From Lota lota (lineage: Eukaryota > Chordata > Actinopteri > Gadiformes > Lotidae), in assembly GCA_026745465.1 (NCBI GenBank), contig JACYXH010000473.1, forward strand, positions 3,432,191 to 3,496,190: a DNA stretch of 64,000 bases, written 5' to 3'. A model generated the notes under the pieces. The model saw only the letters and a list, made by a program, of their open reading frames with translations, had not been told where the DNA came from and did no database searches. Both the position numbers and the translations under genes were made by a program. Positions 39,134 to 59,290 of the stretch are shown here, one piece after another; positions within the stretch are counted from its first letter, which is position 1; the number at the start of each line of letters is the position of its first letter.

Positions 39134-39620
39134 TTGTTTGTGGAGATGAATAATAATAACTAATCATTTCAGTAAGTAATAATTAGAAGAAATAAGTATG
39201 GTTAAATTGCAAATCATATACTATGATCATATACAATAACTTTTACAATTAATAAAAAGCAGTTATAACCCATGAGACAAGAAATTAGGAAATCGAATCT
39301 AACATTGAGTCTAAATTATAATAATAACGGGGTGTGTATGTATGCACAGATGTATAAGGATGGACTATGTGTGTGTGTCTGTGTGTGCTTTGTGTGCGCT
39401 GGTGTTTTTCTGTTTGTATCTTACAGAAAACGAGAGGCCAGTCAGGGAGGCCCAATCACAGAGCAGGGGGGCAGGTGGGAGGGGGGGTGAGAGAGGAGAG
39501 GTGTACGTAAGAAGGTGGGACGGGTCAGGTGTGTGCGGTGAGATGGTGGCGGGGGTGGATGGTGGTGACGTGGGTGGGGGATTGGGTGGTGCGGGGTGTT
39601 GGAGGGCCGCCGTGGGCAGG
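39100..39620 (+). repeat. Intergenic DNA with TG and G-rich tracts
   Basis: (TG)n at about 39101-39131, TG-rich again near 39367-39410, then a strongly G-rich GGTGG-type segment at 39440-39600 just upstream of the next S100 first exon. Confidence 0.7.
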
Positions 39621-39623
39621 CGG

Positions 39624-39727
39624 TATTTAAACCGCGGCCCAACTCACCCTATCCATCTTCTGCTGGACTCCTGTCTCTCTCTCTCTGTGTCTCTCTCTGC
39701 AACAGGAAGCCCTCCATCAGCCGCCAG
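39624..39727 (+). promoter_or_regulatory. TATA-like box and non-coding first exon of the S100A1-like gene
   Basis: A TATA-like 'tatttaa' at 39624-39630 is followed by a CT-rich exon-like stretch ending at a consensus donor, CCAG|GTAAGA, at 39728. The layout is the same as for the first S100 gene. Confidence 0.6.
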
Positions 39728-42276
<2,549 letters not shown>

Positions 42277-42932
42277 CGGCTGCGCCGGAGCCGTCGGAGC
42301 AAGAGAGAGAGAGACAGAGAGAGGCAAAGAGAGAGAACAGTGTGCGCGCGTGTGTGTGTGTGTGTGTGCGTGTGTGTGAGAGGGAGGGCGGGCGGGTCAA
42401 AAGACGGGAGGGGGGAGGAAGATCGATGGAAAGAGGGTAAAAGAAAACTTAGAGGAGGTGGTGGTGGTGGTGGTGAGGGGAATGGTTTTAAGCGGATTGT
42501 TTTGTCCTGCAATGTTTGCGTGGTAGCCTATGCGACCAGCAGTGTGGAAAAGTGAAATAGCTGAGTGGCGAGACAGACGCAGACACAGACGCAGAGACCG
42601 TGCGGTCGTACAAGGGTTAAGATGTTTCCCCCCACCCTCCAGCTACATTCCACACTTGTGCTTCCATTCTCCAGATCTGGAATGCGTTACACACTCCTCA
42701 TGCTAATGAGGGGGCAATACGCTAAGGGTGTAGCTAGGCCCTGCTAGTCTCCATGTTGTACTAATTTGTCTCTTTAACCACTCGTATGATCAAGCAATGT
42801 TTGCGGACACGAATGTCAGGAGTTGAGGCAGAATGCACACTATGGCAAGTTTGAGTATCTCTTGCACATTAAAACTTTGTGAGTATATCTTCAAGTTCTC
42901 TATATATATTACTAAGACAGTATGTACTCAAC

Positions 42933-42938
42933 AATAAA
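42933..42938 (+). promoter_or_regulatory. Polyadenylation signal of the S100A1-like gene
   Basis: AATAAA, 657 bases after the stop codon. The intervening UTR holds GT-, GA- and GGT-rich repeats near 42302-42480. Confidence 0.6.
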
Positions 42939-43289
42939 CGTCCATGAATAATTCCTACTATTCCTTGCACCTATTTTGTAATCTATTGTTTTGGTAATAA
43001 CCAATGTGTTCTTCAAATTATTAAACATGATATGTAACCCACTATTCACTTTGGTTGTTTGGTTTTGATTGCACAATAAATTAGGACAATCATACAATCC
43101 ACCATCTATACACTACAATACATTGCATGGATACATAAACCTGACACAAGTTTGCATTTCTATCATTAACCACGATTAGCCAATTAGCTGACAGGCATGA
43201 ATCCCTTTCTATTGTTTGCGCTATAGAACAAAAACATGGATGTGCTTGTGAACGTGTGAAAGAGAGACAGTGTCAGAGAGTGTTTGTGT

Positions 43290-43769
<480 letters not shown>

Positions 43770-43770
<1 letters not shown>

Positions 43771-44485
43771 GAGTCTCCAACCTGCTATTTTCTGACTTTT
43801 TCTTTTGACTTTTTAGCGGTTTTGTGAATGAGGGCTATAGTAAGAAAGAAGAAAAGGGGAAAGCAAGTCATGCTATCCATTCTTGCAGAATCCATCTTTA
43901 AAGTGAGTGGGAAAGAAGTGTTGTAACCACAGAGGAATGCTCAGGCTGCAGTGATCATAAGCCCAATTGCTGTTGTTAAGTGTCGCCCCATTGGCTGAAA
44001 CTACAAATCAACATGTTTCCCCTTGCCTGATTGGTCTTCCTGGCTGTTTGACACTTGGAGGAAGGAATGCTGGATATGTGAACGCTAGATCATAGACCCT
44101 TCCCGTCCCTTCCTTAAAGAATGTCTCTCCACTCCTGCAAACACAGAGTCTGCCTAAATACTACCCTCATTCCGTTCCTGCCAGACTGATGCAATAGTGT
44201 TGGTGTTCAACTGAGCTGAGATAAGCCCCTCTAGTGAAGCTCCACCCTGTTGATATTTACTCTTATTGTGCTGAGAGGTTTAATCTGATTGGCCGCTTTG
44301 GAAGTGGCACTACGCAGTTGTTGATGGGTCACGTACAACATTCCGAACAACTGATGACAACAGTGTTTTGGAAATCAACATAACTAGACGCATAGCTCCC
44401 CGTTAACTTCATTATGTGCAGTATTGTAATTGTTTGTATAATAATAAAATCAACTATACCTTTTAAGTGAATTAAGCAAAAACGA
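43770..44485. other. Intergenic DNA with several CCAAT boxes
   Basis: No coding signal. ATTGG motifs occur at about 43990, 44030 and 44288, the first two 40 bp apart. This may be chance or a distal promoter. Confidence 0.35.
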
Positions 44486-44681
<196 letters not shown>

Positions 44682-44799
44682 AAAATATGTAACTAATGAA
44701 TGATCAAAATAATGGCTAATTCCAAAGGGCTGAGGCTTATTTACTGGCTTCACCGCTTTAGGAATAAGTGATTCATGAGTTCCTCTGATTCATTAATTG

Positions 44800-45220
44800 C
44801 CCTCTCTGTCACGAAGCCCGCTCAACGGGTTAACCGCGCACAGTGGCGAAAGTATAGACACTCCAACTGAGTCTAAAACAGGCGTGGGTCAGCGGCAGTC
44901 AACCCGTTCGCACATCAACGGCGGCCAGGCTTCAGTGCTGCTGTCGCGGGAAACACCAAGCGCCCGGGCTCCTGCTAGCGTTAGCCGTGTCTCCCAGCGC
45001 GCGGAGAACTGCGCCCATCGTCAGACACGCAGCTGTTGCCCTGTGCTAGGAGATGCAGTCGCTTACCACCGCGGTGGGGTCGGGTGACGGCAACAGGCCG
45101 GCCTACGCGTCCATCATGTATTGTCAAGTGTCGGTCTCAGTCATCGCACCCGTCTAGAAGGAGACACGGGAGGAAAGGAACGTAATGGGACTACGATGTC
45201 GTGACTTCAGACGCCGACTC
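44800..45220. promoter_or_regulatory. Orphan CpG-rich island
   Basis: CG dinucleotides and GC content rise sharply here compared with both flanks (for example 'ccgcgcacagtggcg', 'ccagcgcgcggag', 'accgcggtggggtcgg'). No recognised gene starts here. A minus-strand donor (GTAAGC) begins at 45066. This could be the promoter or first exon of an unrecognised transcript, or an alternative promoter. Confidence 0.4.
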
Positions 45221-45699
45221 GTGTGTGTGTGATTTGTATGTGATAGGAGGTGATTACTGCCTTTCGTGCATTGCATCTGTTGGGGCGAGGGGAGTGGGGG
45301 GTGGGGCTGGATGATGGTGGTGTTGAAAAGGTGTACGCTTTAAGTATTTCTCAGAGAGAACTCGGTACAGCCAATTGGGCCTTGCCACCTCAAACGGCCA
45401 TCACACCACACTTGAATGATATGAGATTGTGCCTTGCTGGAGCCAGTTCCTGTGCCTTTGTGGACCTGCACCGCCAAACAAACAAACCGATTAATTAATT
45501 AATATACCCTGCAAGTCAAGTCTAACAGCCACTAACAGCATGAAGGCAGTAGGCATGTAGCCCAAAACAATAGTGCTAATAGGCTACATCTAATTATCCC
45601 TGTATCAGGTTTTTATCTGGGAAAGGTCAGGTGCATATTCACTAAATAAAGATTGGTGTATAGGCAACAAACACTCAAGCACTCCAACACTTAAAAGCT

Positions 45700-45870
45700 G
45701 CACTGTGTGTGTGTGTGTGTGTCTGTGTGTGTGCCTGCATGCATGTGTGTGTGTGTCTGTGTGTCTGTGTGTGTGTGCATGTGTGTGTGTGTATCTGCAT
45801 GTGTGTGTGTGTATCTGCATGTGTGTGTGTGTGTGTGTACGTGTGTGTGTCTGTGCTTGTGTGTGTGACT
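45700..45870 (+). repeat. Degenerate (TG)n array
   Basis: TG-rich with tgtctg, gcatg and 'tgtatctgcatgtg' variants, the last duplicated at about 45788-45801 and 45810-45823. Both-strand ORFs are artefacts. Confidence 0.9.
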
Positions 45871-47770
45871 CCCTCCTCTCCCTGAGTCAAGGTGAACCTG
45901 ATAAGGGCCTGAGATAACGCGGGTGGAGACTGATAGGTGCAGCAGGGCGCCAGGAGAGAGAGGGGATACAGGCAGGTAAGAAGAAGAAGACGAGAGCTCT
46001 GTGGTGTCTATTGGCTCCTTATTTTCCCCTGCATGTGAGGTGTCCTTGATATGGATGTAATGACATACTACTCTTACTCTTTTTCGGGCACCCGTTTTTA
46101 GCGTAGGGCGTTCAGGCTCAAGGGCGGGCCGGGTGCTCGTACTGCGAGCGGCCTGGTCGTTGTGTTTGTCCTGGACTCAACCCTAAATGTGATCCTTTCG
46201 CAAGAGGCTGAACCCAATCGCCAGATCCTTTCCCTAACCTCTTCACTCCAAGATGGCATCACAATCTACTCTTGCTTAGCTAAATGCAACCCCAGCTAAA
46301 TGAAGCACCTGATCCTGGCCACCTCATCAGGGTTAATTGTTTAACTGTAAGGGGTCATTATGGCCACAGTGGAATAGGGGCATAATTTTTGTGCTAAGAG
46401 CAGACTTTCTCGTGGTCATTTGAGACTAAATATAAATTATTCAACTTGTGCCTCTCGACAAATTAGATGTATGATATGCACACCTTCAGGTGTTTGTGTG
46501 TGTGTGTTTGTTCTGTGTGTGTGTGTGTGTGTGTGTGTGTTTCTTTCATTTTTTTCATTCCTGTTATCATTATCAATTGGATTTTTGTTAACCGTTATTC
46601 TATTGCCTATAATTGAAAATGTTGATTCTTTCTTTCTCTATTTTCCCCATCCCCAGGGAATGTATGTTTCACTGCACTAAATGTGCTCTTCAGATCAGGG
46701 TTACAACATCAGGAGCATGGCTCTTGTACAATACATCCAACAGACCTTTCTCTCCGGATGCCCAAAATAATGCAGACAATACACTTAACATATGGTCAAT
46801 TACATTTTCAAACAAATGTTATTTTATTGTATTTATTTTTATATAAATAGCTACAAAAGAATAGCAAAAAGGAGCACATTCTTAAATAATTTCTCATGTG
46901 GAGCACCAAGGGATGACCATTGGCTATTTGAACAATGAATAATAATTATTTTTAAAATGATTAAATAATAATTATAATAATAACAACTTCCGAGACATGC
47001 TCTAGTTCCCAAGCTAGTTTGCTGAGTGAGTTCAGAGTTAATGACCTAATTATTCTTTAGTACTTTACCAGCAACAAGTGGGTAGTAACAGTTTAACACA
47101 TATAAGCCATGGCGCAAGTATTCTTTAATGTTTTATTGGTAATTGCTGGCCTCTAAGACCAAACATAACCACCTTCATGAGTGATTAAAATGTTCCTTAT
47201 AGATTTTTTTAATCCTAACTCTTTTTTTTTTTCATTAAAGATAACAGATCAATTAATCACACTGGAATGTCATTGGAAGGAACAGCTTTTCAAAGTAATG
47301 GCACATTGCATCATGGCCGTCTTTAGCTTCACAGTGCAGAGTAGTTCCCTCATTCACAGTACAAGGGAAAGGAGATACACCAAATCAAAAAAGCATAATA
47401 ATTTGGAAAACAGTAGTCTAAGCTTAACTATTTCATGGCAGCATTCCAGGTTTGGGAATATCCCCCGGGCTTTTGTTCAATATTTATGTATAATATTATC
47501 TCGGTTCAAAACATGGTTTTCCCTCTTGCAACGATCTTCGAATGAAAACTAACCAAACCAAATAGATGATCCAGTGTCCTTATTGGACATTCAAACCACC
47601 AGGGGGGCACCTGTTGTTTGAAGAGCCCAGAGCGCAGAGTAACCCTGCAGGGTTTCAAGATACTGGCTTTCTCAGTGAGACGCAACATGTTCAGGCTGTT
47701 CTGATTAGAACAACAGACTGTCTACTTTACTTAAGTCATTTTAGCAGACTCTACAATAAGACAGCAACCT
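45870..47770. other. Intergenic DNA between the S100 cluster and she
   Basis: An isolated plus-strand donor (GCAG|GTAAGAAG) lies at 45975 after an exon-like GA-rich stretch. (TG)n occurs at about 46496-46541. AT-rich DNA follows. No complete gene recognised. Confidence 0.45.
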
Positions 47771-47777
47771 AATAGAC

Positions 47778-47875
47778 CTTTTCACAGAGGTGTCGTCGTA
47801 GGACAAACACAGGTGTAGCTCATAACACTTATTATGGGTCTGCTCCATTCCTATGAGTGACACCTCTGTGAAAAG
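47778..47875. mobile_element. Short element with 17-bp perfect terminal inverted repeats (MITE-like)
   Basis: cttttcacagaggtgtc at 47778-47794 is matched exactly by its reverse complement at 47859-47875, bounding about 98 bp with no ORF. The size and inverted ends suggest a miniature inverted-repeat element or a hairpin. A similar 'cacagaggtgtagc' occurs at about 15335. I see no clear target-site duplication. Confidence 0.5.
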
Positions 47876-48054
47876 AAGACTATTCTTGAAGGCTAAGGTG
47901 GATCAACAAACCCAAATTAAGCACAAGCATGGACTACACACTGTAGTGTAGTAATTATATTTGTTAACATTGGGGGGGGGGGGGGGGTATTGTTTTACCT
48001 AACAATTAAGAGGTGAGCTTGTTCCGTCCATGACGGCAGAGCAGAGGGGTGGGT

Positions 48055-52851
<4,797 letters not shown>

Positions 52852-53489
52852 TTTAACAAAGATACAGATACAAATAAAAATAAAAATACCGTGACCCAAT
52901 TTACCAATACCAATGCACCTTTCCAAAGACGTATTTCTGACAAAAGACTTCCGTTTCTTAACTGTTTTGTAGGTCTACTTCTTTAAGTCGTATATATGAT
53001 GATGGTTACTGGATCTTTAAACTATATGCCACGAATGCCTTGGCCAATACAACAATTGAATATATGCCAATCACGGTTGGGCAGTGTGCCTAGGCCTATA
53101 TTCCTGTAAAAAGATGTATTATACTGTAAAAGGTCAACTAGCCTATACAAATAAATAAATACTGAATAAGAAAATAGGCATAGGCTATATTTTGATAAAC
53201 ATATTAGCTATTTAGGCCATTTTCTTTCTTTATCCCATTTGTAGTTTTGAAGAATATGTTCCTTATTTCAATACTTATTCTCTTTGAACGAATAGATGCC
53301 TCTTGAGTAGGAAGACTCCAAACACTCGGAAGTTGTTCTTGCTTCTGATTTGTGGTCCCATTCCAATGTTATCTGGTAGCCTGTTTTACAACTTGCCACT
53401 GCCGTGCGAAAGCTAGTTGATGCGCTTAAACATGTGAGGATTTGTGTAGGTGGGTGAGTGATAAGGTGTGTGTTGGGACTAGGGGTGGG

Positions 53490-53624
<135 letters not shown>

Positions 53625-54454
53625 TGGGGAGGGGAGGGGAGACCTGAGAGGTAGTGTAGCGGCTGAAAAATCACAGCAAGTTATGGTACGAATAAAGCCT
53701 ATGGACTCAGTGCGTGAGTCGGCTCGAATTTAACTTTATGCCTACCATAATAATCAAATGAAAGGTATACCTATTAGTTAGAACAACTGTCGTTTTCTTC
53801 TAAATGTTTTGCGGACACGAGCACCCATCGCTACCGACATATAAGCCATGACATTACATTCACATTTTCAACGGATAATTTCAAAATACATCTATAAGAT
53901 TGTCCTTGACGTGAACCGTATTTTTAATTGGCGCTATCTACAGTAAAAACGAACAGCGGCACTAATTAATCTCATTAAGAATTGTTCCAAAGCGTTTAGT
54001 TTCGAAGTGGTTTGGTCTGGGCTGTGCCATATATGCAGATGACAGGGAAATAGGGGACACACTATTAGTACATATGGAGATATTATCGTCGAAGTCTCAC
54101 GACTCCCTGACTTTTCTTTATGAATTAAGTAAAACAAACATTATAACTTTAGTTTGTGACGTTAAAAAAATGTGTATCCACCATTAATCTTTAACGACAC
54201 CCCCATTTTTACCCAATGTTGTAATGTTCCGTGGTGTGCAATACCTTTGCCTGTCCCTCTTTGTCCGGTGGCGAAAGGCCATTATTATTATGGCAAAATT
54301 TGCGTTTTTAAGCGAAAATAGATAAGTGGTGGAACGAAACAGCAAATATACGCTATAGGTGGACCGGTTTACCTGCAATGACTCACCAGAGCGTTTCATT
54401 TTAAAGGACAGCAGAGCAACGGAGAAGGGTATAGTTTGCTCTTAAAAGACTGCA

Positions 54455-54760
54455 AGCTGGCTAGCTAATTTCACTAGCATGCTAACGTTGGCTTGAAAGC
54501 TAATGTTAGCATGGTAAGCACCATATTCCGAGTATACGCCGATTGTTTTATTTTAAGGGGGATACAATGAGAAACAAAGGTCGTAATAGTTGATTATTTT
54601 ATGCATCCTGTTTTCTAATAACCATTTACATGCCACGGTTATTCAGTGAGTTATACAGACTACCTAGCTACTCTAATTGGATAACGTGGCTAGCTAGTTA
54701 GCTGAACTTTGGCTAGCTGGTTAGCTGAGCATTGGCTAGCTAGCTGGTGCTAGCTAGTCT
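54455..54760 (+). repeat. Decayed TAGC-rich repeats upstream of pygo2
   Basis: Repeated ggctagc/ttagctg words, including near-duplicate 'tttggctagctggttagctg' and 'attggctagctagctggtg' segments at about 54707-54745. Confidence 0.75.
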
Positions 54761-55195
54761 AGCAGCCTCACATCTGTTAGTAATCATCTCAGAAAGTGAG
54801 GAGGGGGTTTCTTCAACTTGCATGCACTGACCAACCAGCTAGGTAGCAAGCAACCCGTTTCTCGGGCAGCCGAACCTGTCTTGTGCCTACTAAAATATAT
54901 CCATTTTATATAGCTAGTCTACTTGAGCTAGAGCTATAAAAAAAATTGTGTGCAATTTGTTGACCAAATCCCGGCGTGACAGACAGCGTGGTGAAAATTT
55001 TGCAGCTGGAAAGTAGATTTCGCAGACCTGGGCCAGCGAGATAATAGGTAAAAATACGTTATCATTCTAAAGTCGTCGCTGCGAACGCCGATACCTGCCC
55101 GGCTATAGCCGTCAAGACTATAGCTGTCGTCCTTTTTACCTTTTTTCTTGCACATGAAGGGTGATATGCAAAATCACCCACACTCTTATTAGCTA

Positions 55196-57664
55196 ATGGC
55201 TACCGAATCGGGGAGACTACTGGCGGGACAAGGTCAAGGAAAACGAGGCAAAGGTAGGAATAAATTTCACCCATCTTCCAATCAGATCGGAACCATCCAT
55301 TACTGCGCTGGAAAGTGGCTGTACTGGTGCTCTTCCCAAATCCCCAATTGCCTCCCCATTCCTAAACTTCAAGACTATCCCTCGGTGGTGGCTGTTTTTA
55401 AAAGTGGATTAGTGATACCGCGGGCCATGTCTTTCCTGCTATCAGTGTAAACTTTGTATCCTCGTTTTCATGTCTTCGTCTTCTCCTGTCTCCCTCATTG
55501 ATCTTACCTCTTCCTGCCGCCTCTGTTTTCGGTCTCTCTCCCTACCTCGCCTGGGTCATTTGCGAGTCATAACCTTGGTGGTGATAACACCTGGATGTTC
55601 AACATCTTGTTCTCATGCCAGTCTATGTCCCATCATTGAATCCATCTCAGCTTGTAGACTGAAAAGAGAGTGGCCCCTAGGTCTAAAGCTGCTCTACTCT
55701 GTCACTAAGGGGTATTGGCCAATTCAAATGTGATGTTTGCAGATTATTGGTTGAACAGGTAGATTAAATGTAGAGGCCGTTTTTTGTTGTTGACGGTATT
55801 ACCAATTACCTCGTTCCATTCATACTCTCAATTTCAGCTTCACAGATGAAGAGCCCGGAGAAAAAGAAGCGAAAATCTAACACTCAGGCAAGTATCGCCC
55901 TGACCAGTTAATGTCCGTGTGTCTAACGCTAATTCTGCATGTCTGTCCAATTCAGATCACCGATTTAGATATGCCCCCAAATCATGTTGCTGAAAAAGAC
56001 CTTCTATTGTGTTCACATCCTTTTTCCTACACCTGTAGGCGGCTGGGTTTTCCCATCTCTCCGAGTTCGCACCGCCTCCCACCCCAATGGTGGATCACCT
56101 GGTGGCCTCCAACCCATTTGACGATGATTTTGGTCCCCCATCTCGACCCGTTGGAGCAGGTGGTCCAGGCGGTTCTCCATTTCTGCCCGGCTCAGGGGCA
56201 CCCGGAGGTGGTGGATATGGAGGTGGCGGCAGGATGGGTGGAGGAATGGGCTTCATGGGGGGGCCAGGTGGACCAGGTGGTGGGCAGCCCGGACGGCGGC
56301 CGCCTTTCGGCCCTCCATCCAGTGCTGGACCTCATCACCAGCTGAGCTTCGGAGGGATGCCTAGCTTTGGAGGAGGTGGTGGGGGTGGTGCCGGAGGTGG
56401 TGGATTTCCACCAGGTGGCCCGTCCCAATTCAATATGCCCCCCAACTTTAGTCCACCCATGCACCCAGGGCCAGGTTTCAACCCCATGCTGTCTCCAGGA
56501 GGAATGGGGGGGCCTGGCGGAGGGGGACCCCCGCACCCTCGGTTTGGCATGCCCCCACAGCAGCAGCATGGCCCAGGAGGCCACCCGTTCAACAGTCCGC
56601 CATTACCTGGTGGCGGAGGGCCAAGGGGACCCCCGCATGGCCCCATGAACCCCATGGGGGGTATGCCTCCTGGAATGAACATGATGGGGGGCATGGGTGG
56701 TGGCCCTGGTGGAAACATGGTGGGAGGGCTGCCAGGTATGCCCCCACAAGGACAGTTCCCTCCTTCACAAGATGGCCCATACCCTGGTCCAAGTCCTCCA
56801 GGACCAGGAAACGAGGAGGGCAAGAACTTTGGAGGAGGTCCTCAACCTGGCCCGCAGCAGCAACCATCTAACTTAAACCCGGGTGGCCCCCCTCCTAACA
56901 ACACTACAGCTGGGCCTCTCCCAAACTCTGGTCCTCCGCAGCCTGGGGGAGGCTTTCCTGGTCATCCGGATGTCCCGCAACCCAACCCCAACACACCTGG
57001 CCAGCCTCCCTCTGCTTCCTCCCAGCCTAATCCCAACTCGTCACCCACTGGCCCTCTAAATGGCTCAGGCCAGCCCCAGCATCCGCCACCCAATCAGCTG
57101 CAGTCCAGTAATCCCACTAACTCAAACAACTCCCAGCAGCAGCAGCAACCACAATCTACTCCTCCTAACTCCGGCCCAGGATCCAGCCCTTACATGCAAC
57201 AAAACAACACTCCAGGTGCTGGGGGTCAGATGGCCAACGCGCCCCCCAACTCAGCCCAAAACAACATGACCAACAATGGAGGCAACACCCCCGGCAGTAA
57301 CCCCAACCCCCCTTCCAACTCCACCTCAACCCCCAACACCCAGTCTCCCCTGCCCTCTGGCCCGGCGCCTCCTTCTACCGGTCCAGGCTCTGGCCCTGGC
57401 AAATTGGGGGGCCCCGGCATGGTGTTCCCATGCGGCTTCTGCCTAGCGGAGGTGCACGACGACCAGGATGCCATCTTGTGCGAGGCGTCGTGCCAGCGCT
57501 GGTTTCACCGGGACTGCACGGGCCTAACAGAACCTGCCTATGGGCTGTTGACCCGGGAGAGTTCTGCCGTTTGGGCCTGTGACTTCTGCCTCAAGACCAA
57601 GGAGATACAGGCCGTGTACGTCCGCCAGGGCCTGGGCCAGCTGGTGGCGGCGAACGAGGGGTAG
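55196..57664 (+). CDS. pygo2: Pygopus homolog 2 (PYGO2)
   Basis: Three coding exons, 55196-55253, 55838-55887 and 56039-57664, give 577 residues (human PYGO2 about 406). Intron 1 is GT-AG; intron 2 has a GC donor (CAG|GCAAGT at 55888) and AG acceptor. Pygopus links BCL9-bound beta-catenin to H3K4-methylated chromatin to drive Wnt target genes in the nucleus. Visible: basic nuclear signal KSPEKKKRKS (about 24-33); N-terminal homology domain with the NPF motif in VDHLVASNPFDDDFG (54-68); a long Gly/Pro/Met then Gln/Asn/Pro-rich low-complexity middle (about 75-495); and a C-terminal PHD finger from C501 (PCGFC...DAILCEASC...WFHRDC...WACDFC), near-identical to the family. The PHD is intact. The extra length is in the low-complexity part. 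Probable UTR end signals are AATAAA at 58168-58173 or 59282-59287. Confidence 0.96.
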
Positions 57665-59290
57665 GAACGAACAAGAAAGAAGACGCGTTGTACAGGAACG
57701 ACGGTCAGCAAGGCAAACAGACAGTATTTGCTTGAAATCGATGCCGTCTTTAACATGAGCTACGTGCTGAACCTTCTCTTCACTTGCCCTTTACTTGCTT
57801 GATATACAAAAAAAAATTGTCCACATCGTTGCTTATCCATATACAGCACTTTTAGTGACCCTAGACAATTACCTGTTACCCTCTCTCCACAGCCAGTCAA
57901 ACCATGCAGTGAATGTCAAAAGCCCACAATCCTTTTTTTTTAAATATATCCCAACCAGCATAGCACTGACACCAACACACTACCTCGCATACTTTGAGAC
58001 TGACTAGTGAAGAAGCTCCTGTACTAACAGAGACTGACTCAGCCCGGATGAGTGTTGATGCAGTTATCACGTTCTAAACACTAAGGCAAATAACAATGGC
58101 GATGCCTTCACACAGTATCTGTAAGTTCTGTGATTTCAAAGCGATATGCTCCTACACATTTTTAGGAAATAAAGGTTTTTGAAAAAGTGTTAGACAACTG
58201 GAAAGGTCTTTAGCTGTACCTAGTGTTTGATGCATGCTTGTTTTATCAGAAACTCAACTGCAATCAAATGTCATCAGCCTAGGAAGTTTGATGGCTGATA
58301 TACAGTCCAATTAATATAGGCTAATTCATCTGAAATACATATAAAGTGCAAATTTGTCCAGTAGGTCAGTCAAGTGCACAGTGCCCACATAAACCAGACA
58401 AAATATATTTCACTTGCCCTTATGTTTCACTTTACTAAGTGCTGATTGTATCCAAAGGAGACCAGACTTTACCCATAAGATCCAGAACATAACTGCCATT
58501 TAAAATGTTAACTTCAGCACAGAAGATAAGCCTGGACTATGTGCCTGTCCATTATTAAAATTGAGAGACTAGTGATGAACAAAGATGAGAGTATGATTTT
58601 TTTATTTTTATTTTATTTTACTACTTTGAGTGAACCATTTTTTTTTTATATATCAGTCCAGACTACACATTTATTGTGGAATCAGTGCTTTTGGGTGGTG
58701 TTTGCATAGAAAGTAGTGGCATAATGTTATAACTGATGTGCATCATATTGTTTCTCTGAGTTGCATGTGAACCAATGCAGTAACTTGTCATTTATGTTCA
58801 GTGCTGGTCTCTGCTAGGGGCCTTGAAGTAGACCAAATAACTAACAGGTGAAAAGTATAAAAAAAAATCCACAATTTTCGCTGTCACGGTCGACGGTGTT
58901 TGTAACTTTATCCCTCTTTTTCCTCTGTTCTTTCTTCATTCGATGTCCGAGTTGCCTTGTTTTCAGTTGTTCCCTTGTTTTGTACTGGTATCTGTGCTGT
59001 GTGATGTGCTATTCTCTGTCAACCTTTGGTGGAACCAAGGGGGAAATCAGTGAACCTTATGAGTTGGGGAAGGGAAGAAAGGTACTGAACTCTGAAGTAA
59101 AGACTTGTTTTTTTACTTGTCCATGTGTTTTATTTTTCATTGGTTGCTAATTGTATTAAAATGTGGTCTTACCGACCCGCTGAAAGAGGTTTTCCCATCT
59201 TATTTCACTATTATGTGTTCACATATTTAAGATGTATATAAGCCATACAATGAGCTGCTTATGATAGCCTTTTCACATAAAAATAAAATA
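57665..59290 (+). other. pygo2 3' UTR and downstream DNA
   Basis: AT-rich non-coding DNA. AATAAA at 58168-58173 is followed by a T-rich stretch (ggtttttgaaaaagtgtt). Further AATAAA sites near 59282 allow a longer UTR. No gene recognised. Confidence 0.5.

Noticed and set aside
47593-47610. CTCF-like 'ccaccaggggggcacctg'
   Set aside because: One extra G breaks the consensus spacing; weak match compared with the site in she exon 4.
52852-52926. Upstream in-frame Met for she at 52926
   Set aside because: The extra 25 residues are not shared with the SHB/SHE family, whose conserved start is MAKWFKEFP at 52851.
56192-56867. Minus-strand Gly/Pro-rich ORFs opposite pygo2 exon 3
   Set aside because: Antisense shadow of GGN/CCN-rich coding sequence.
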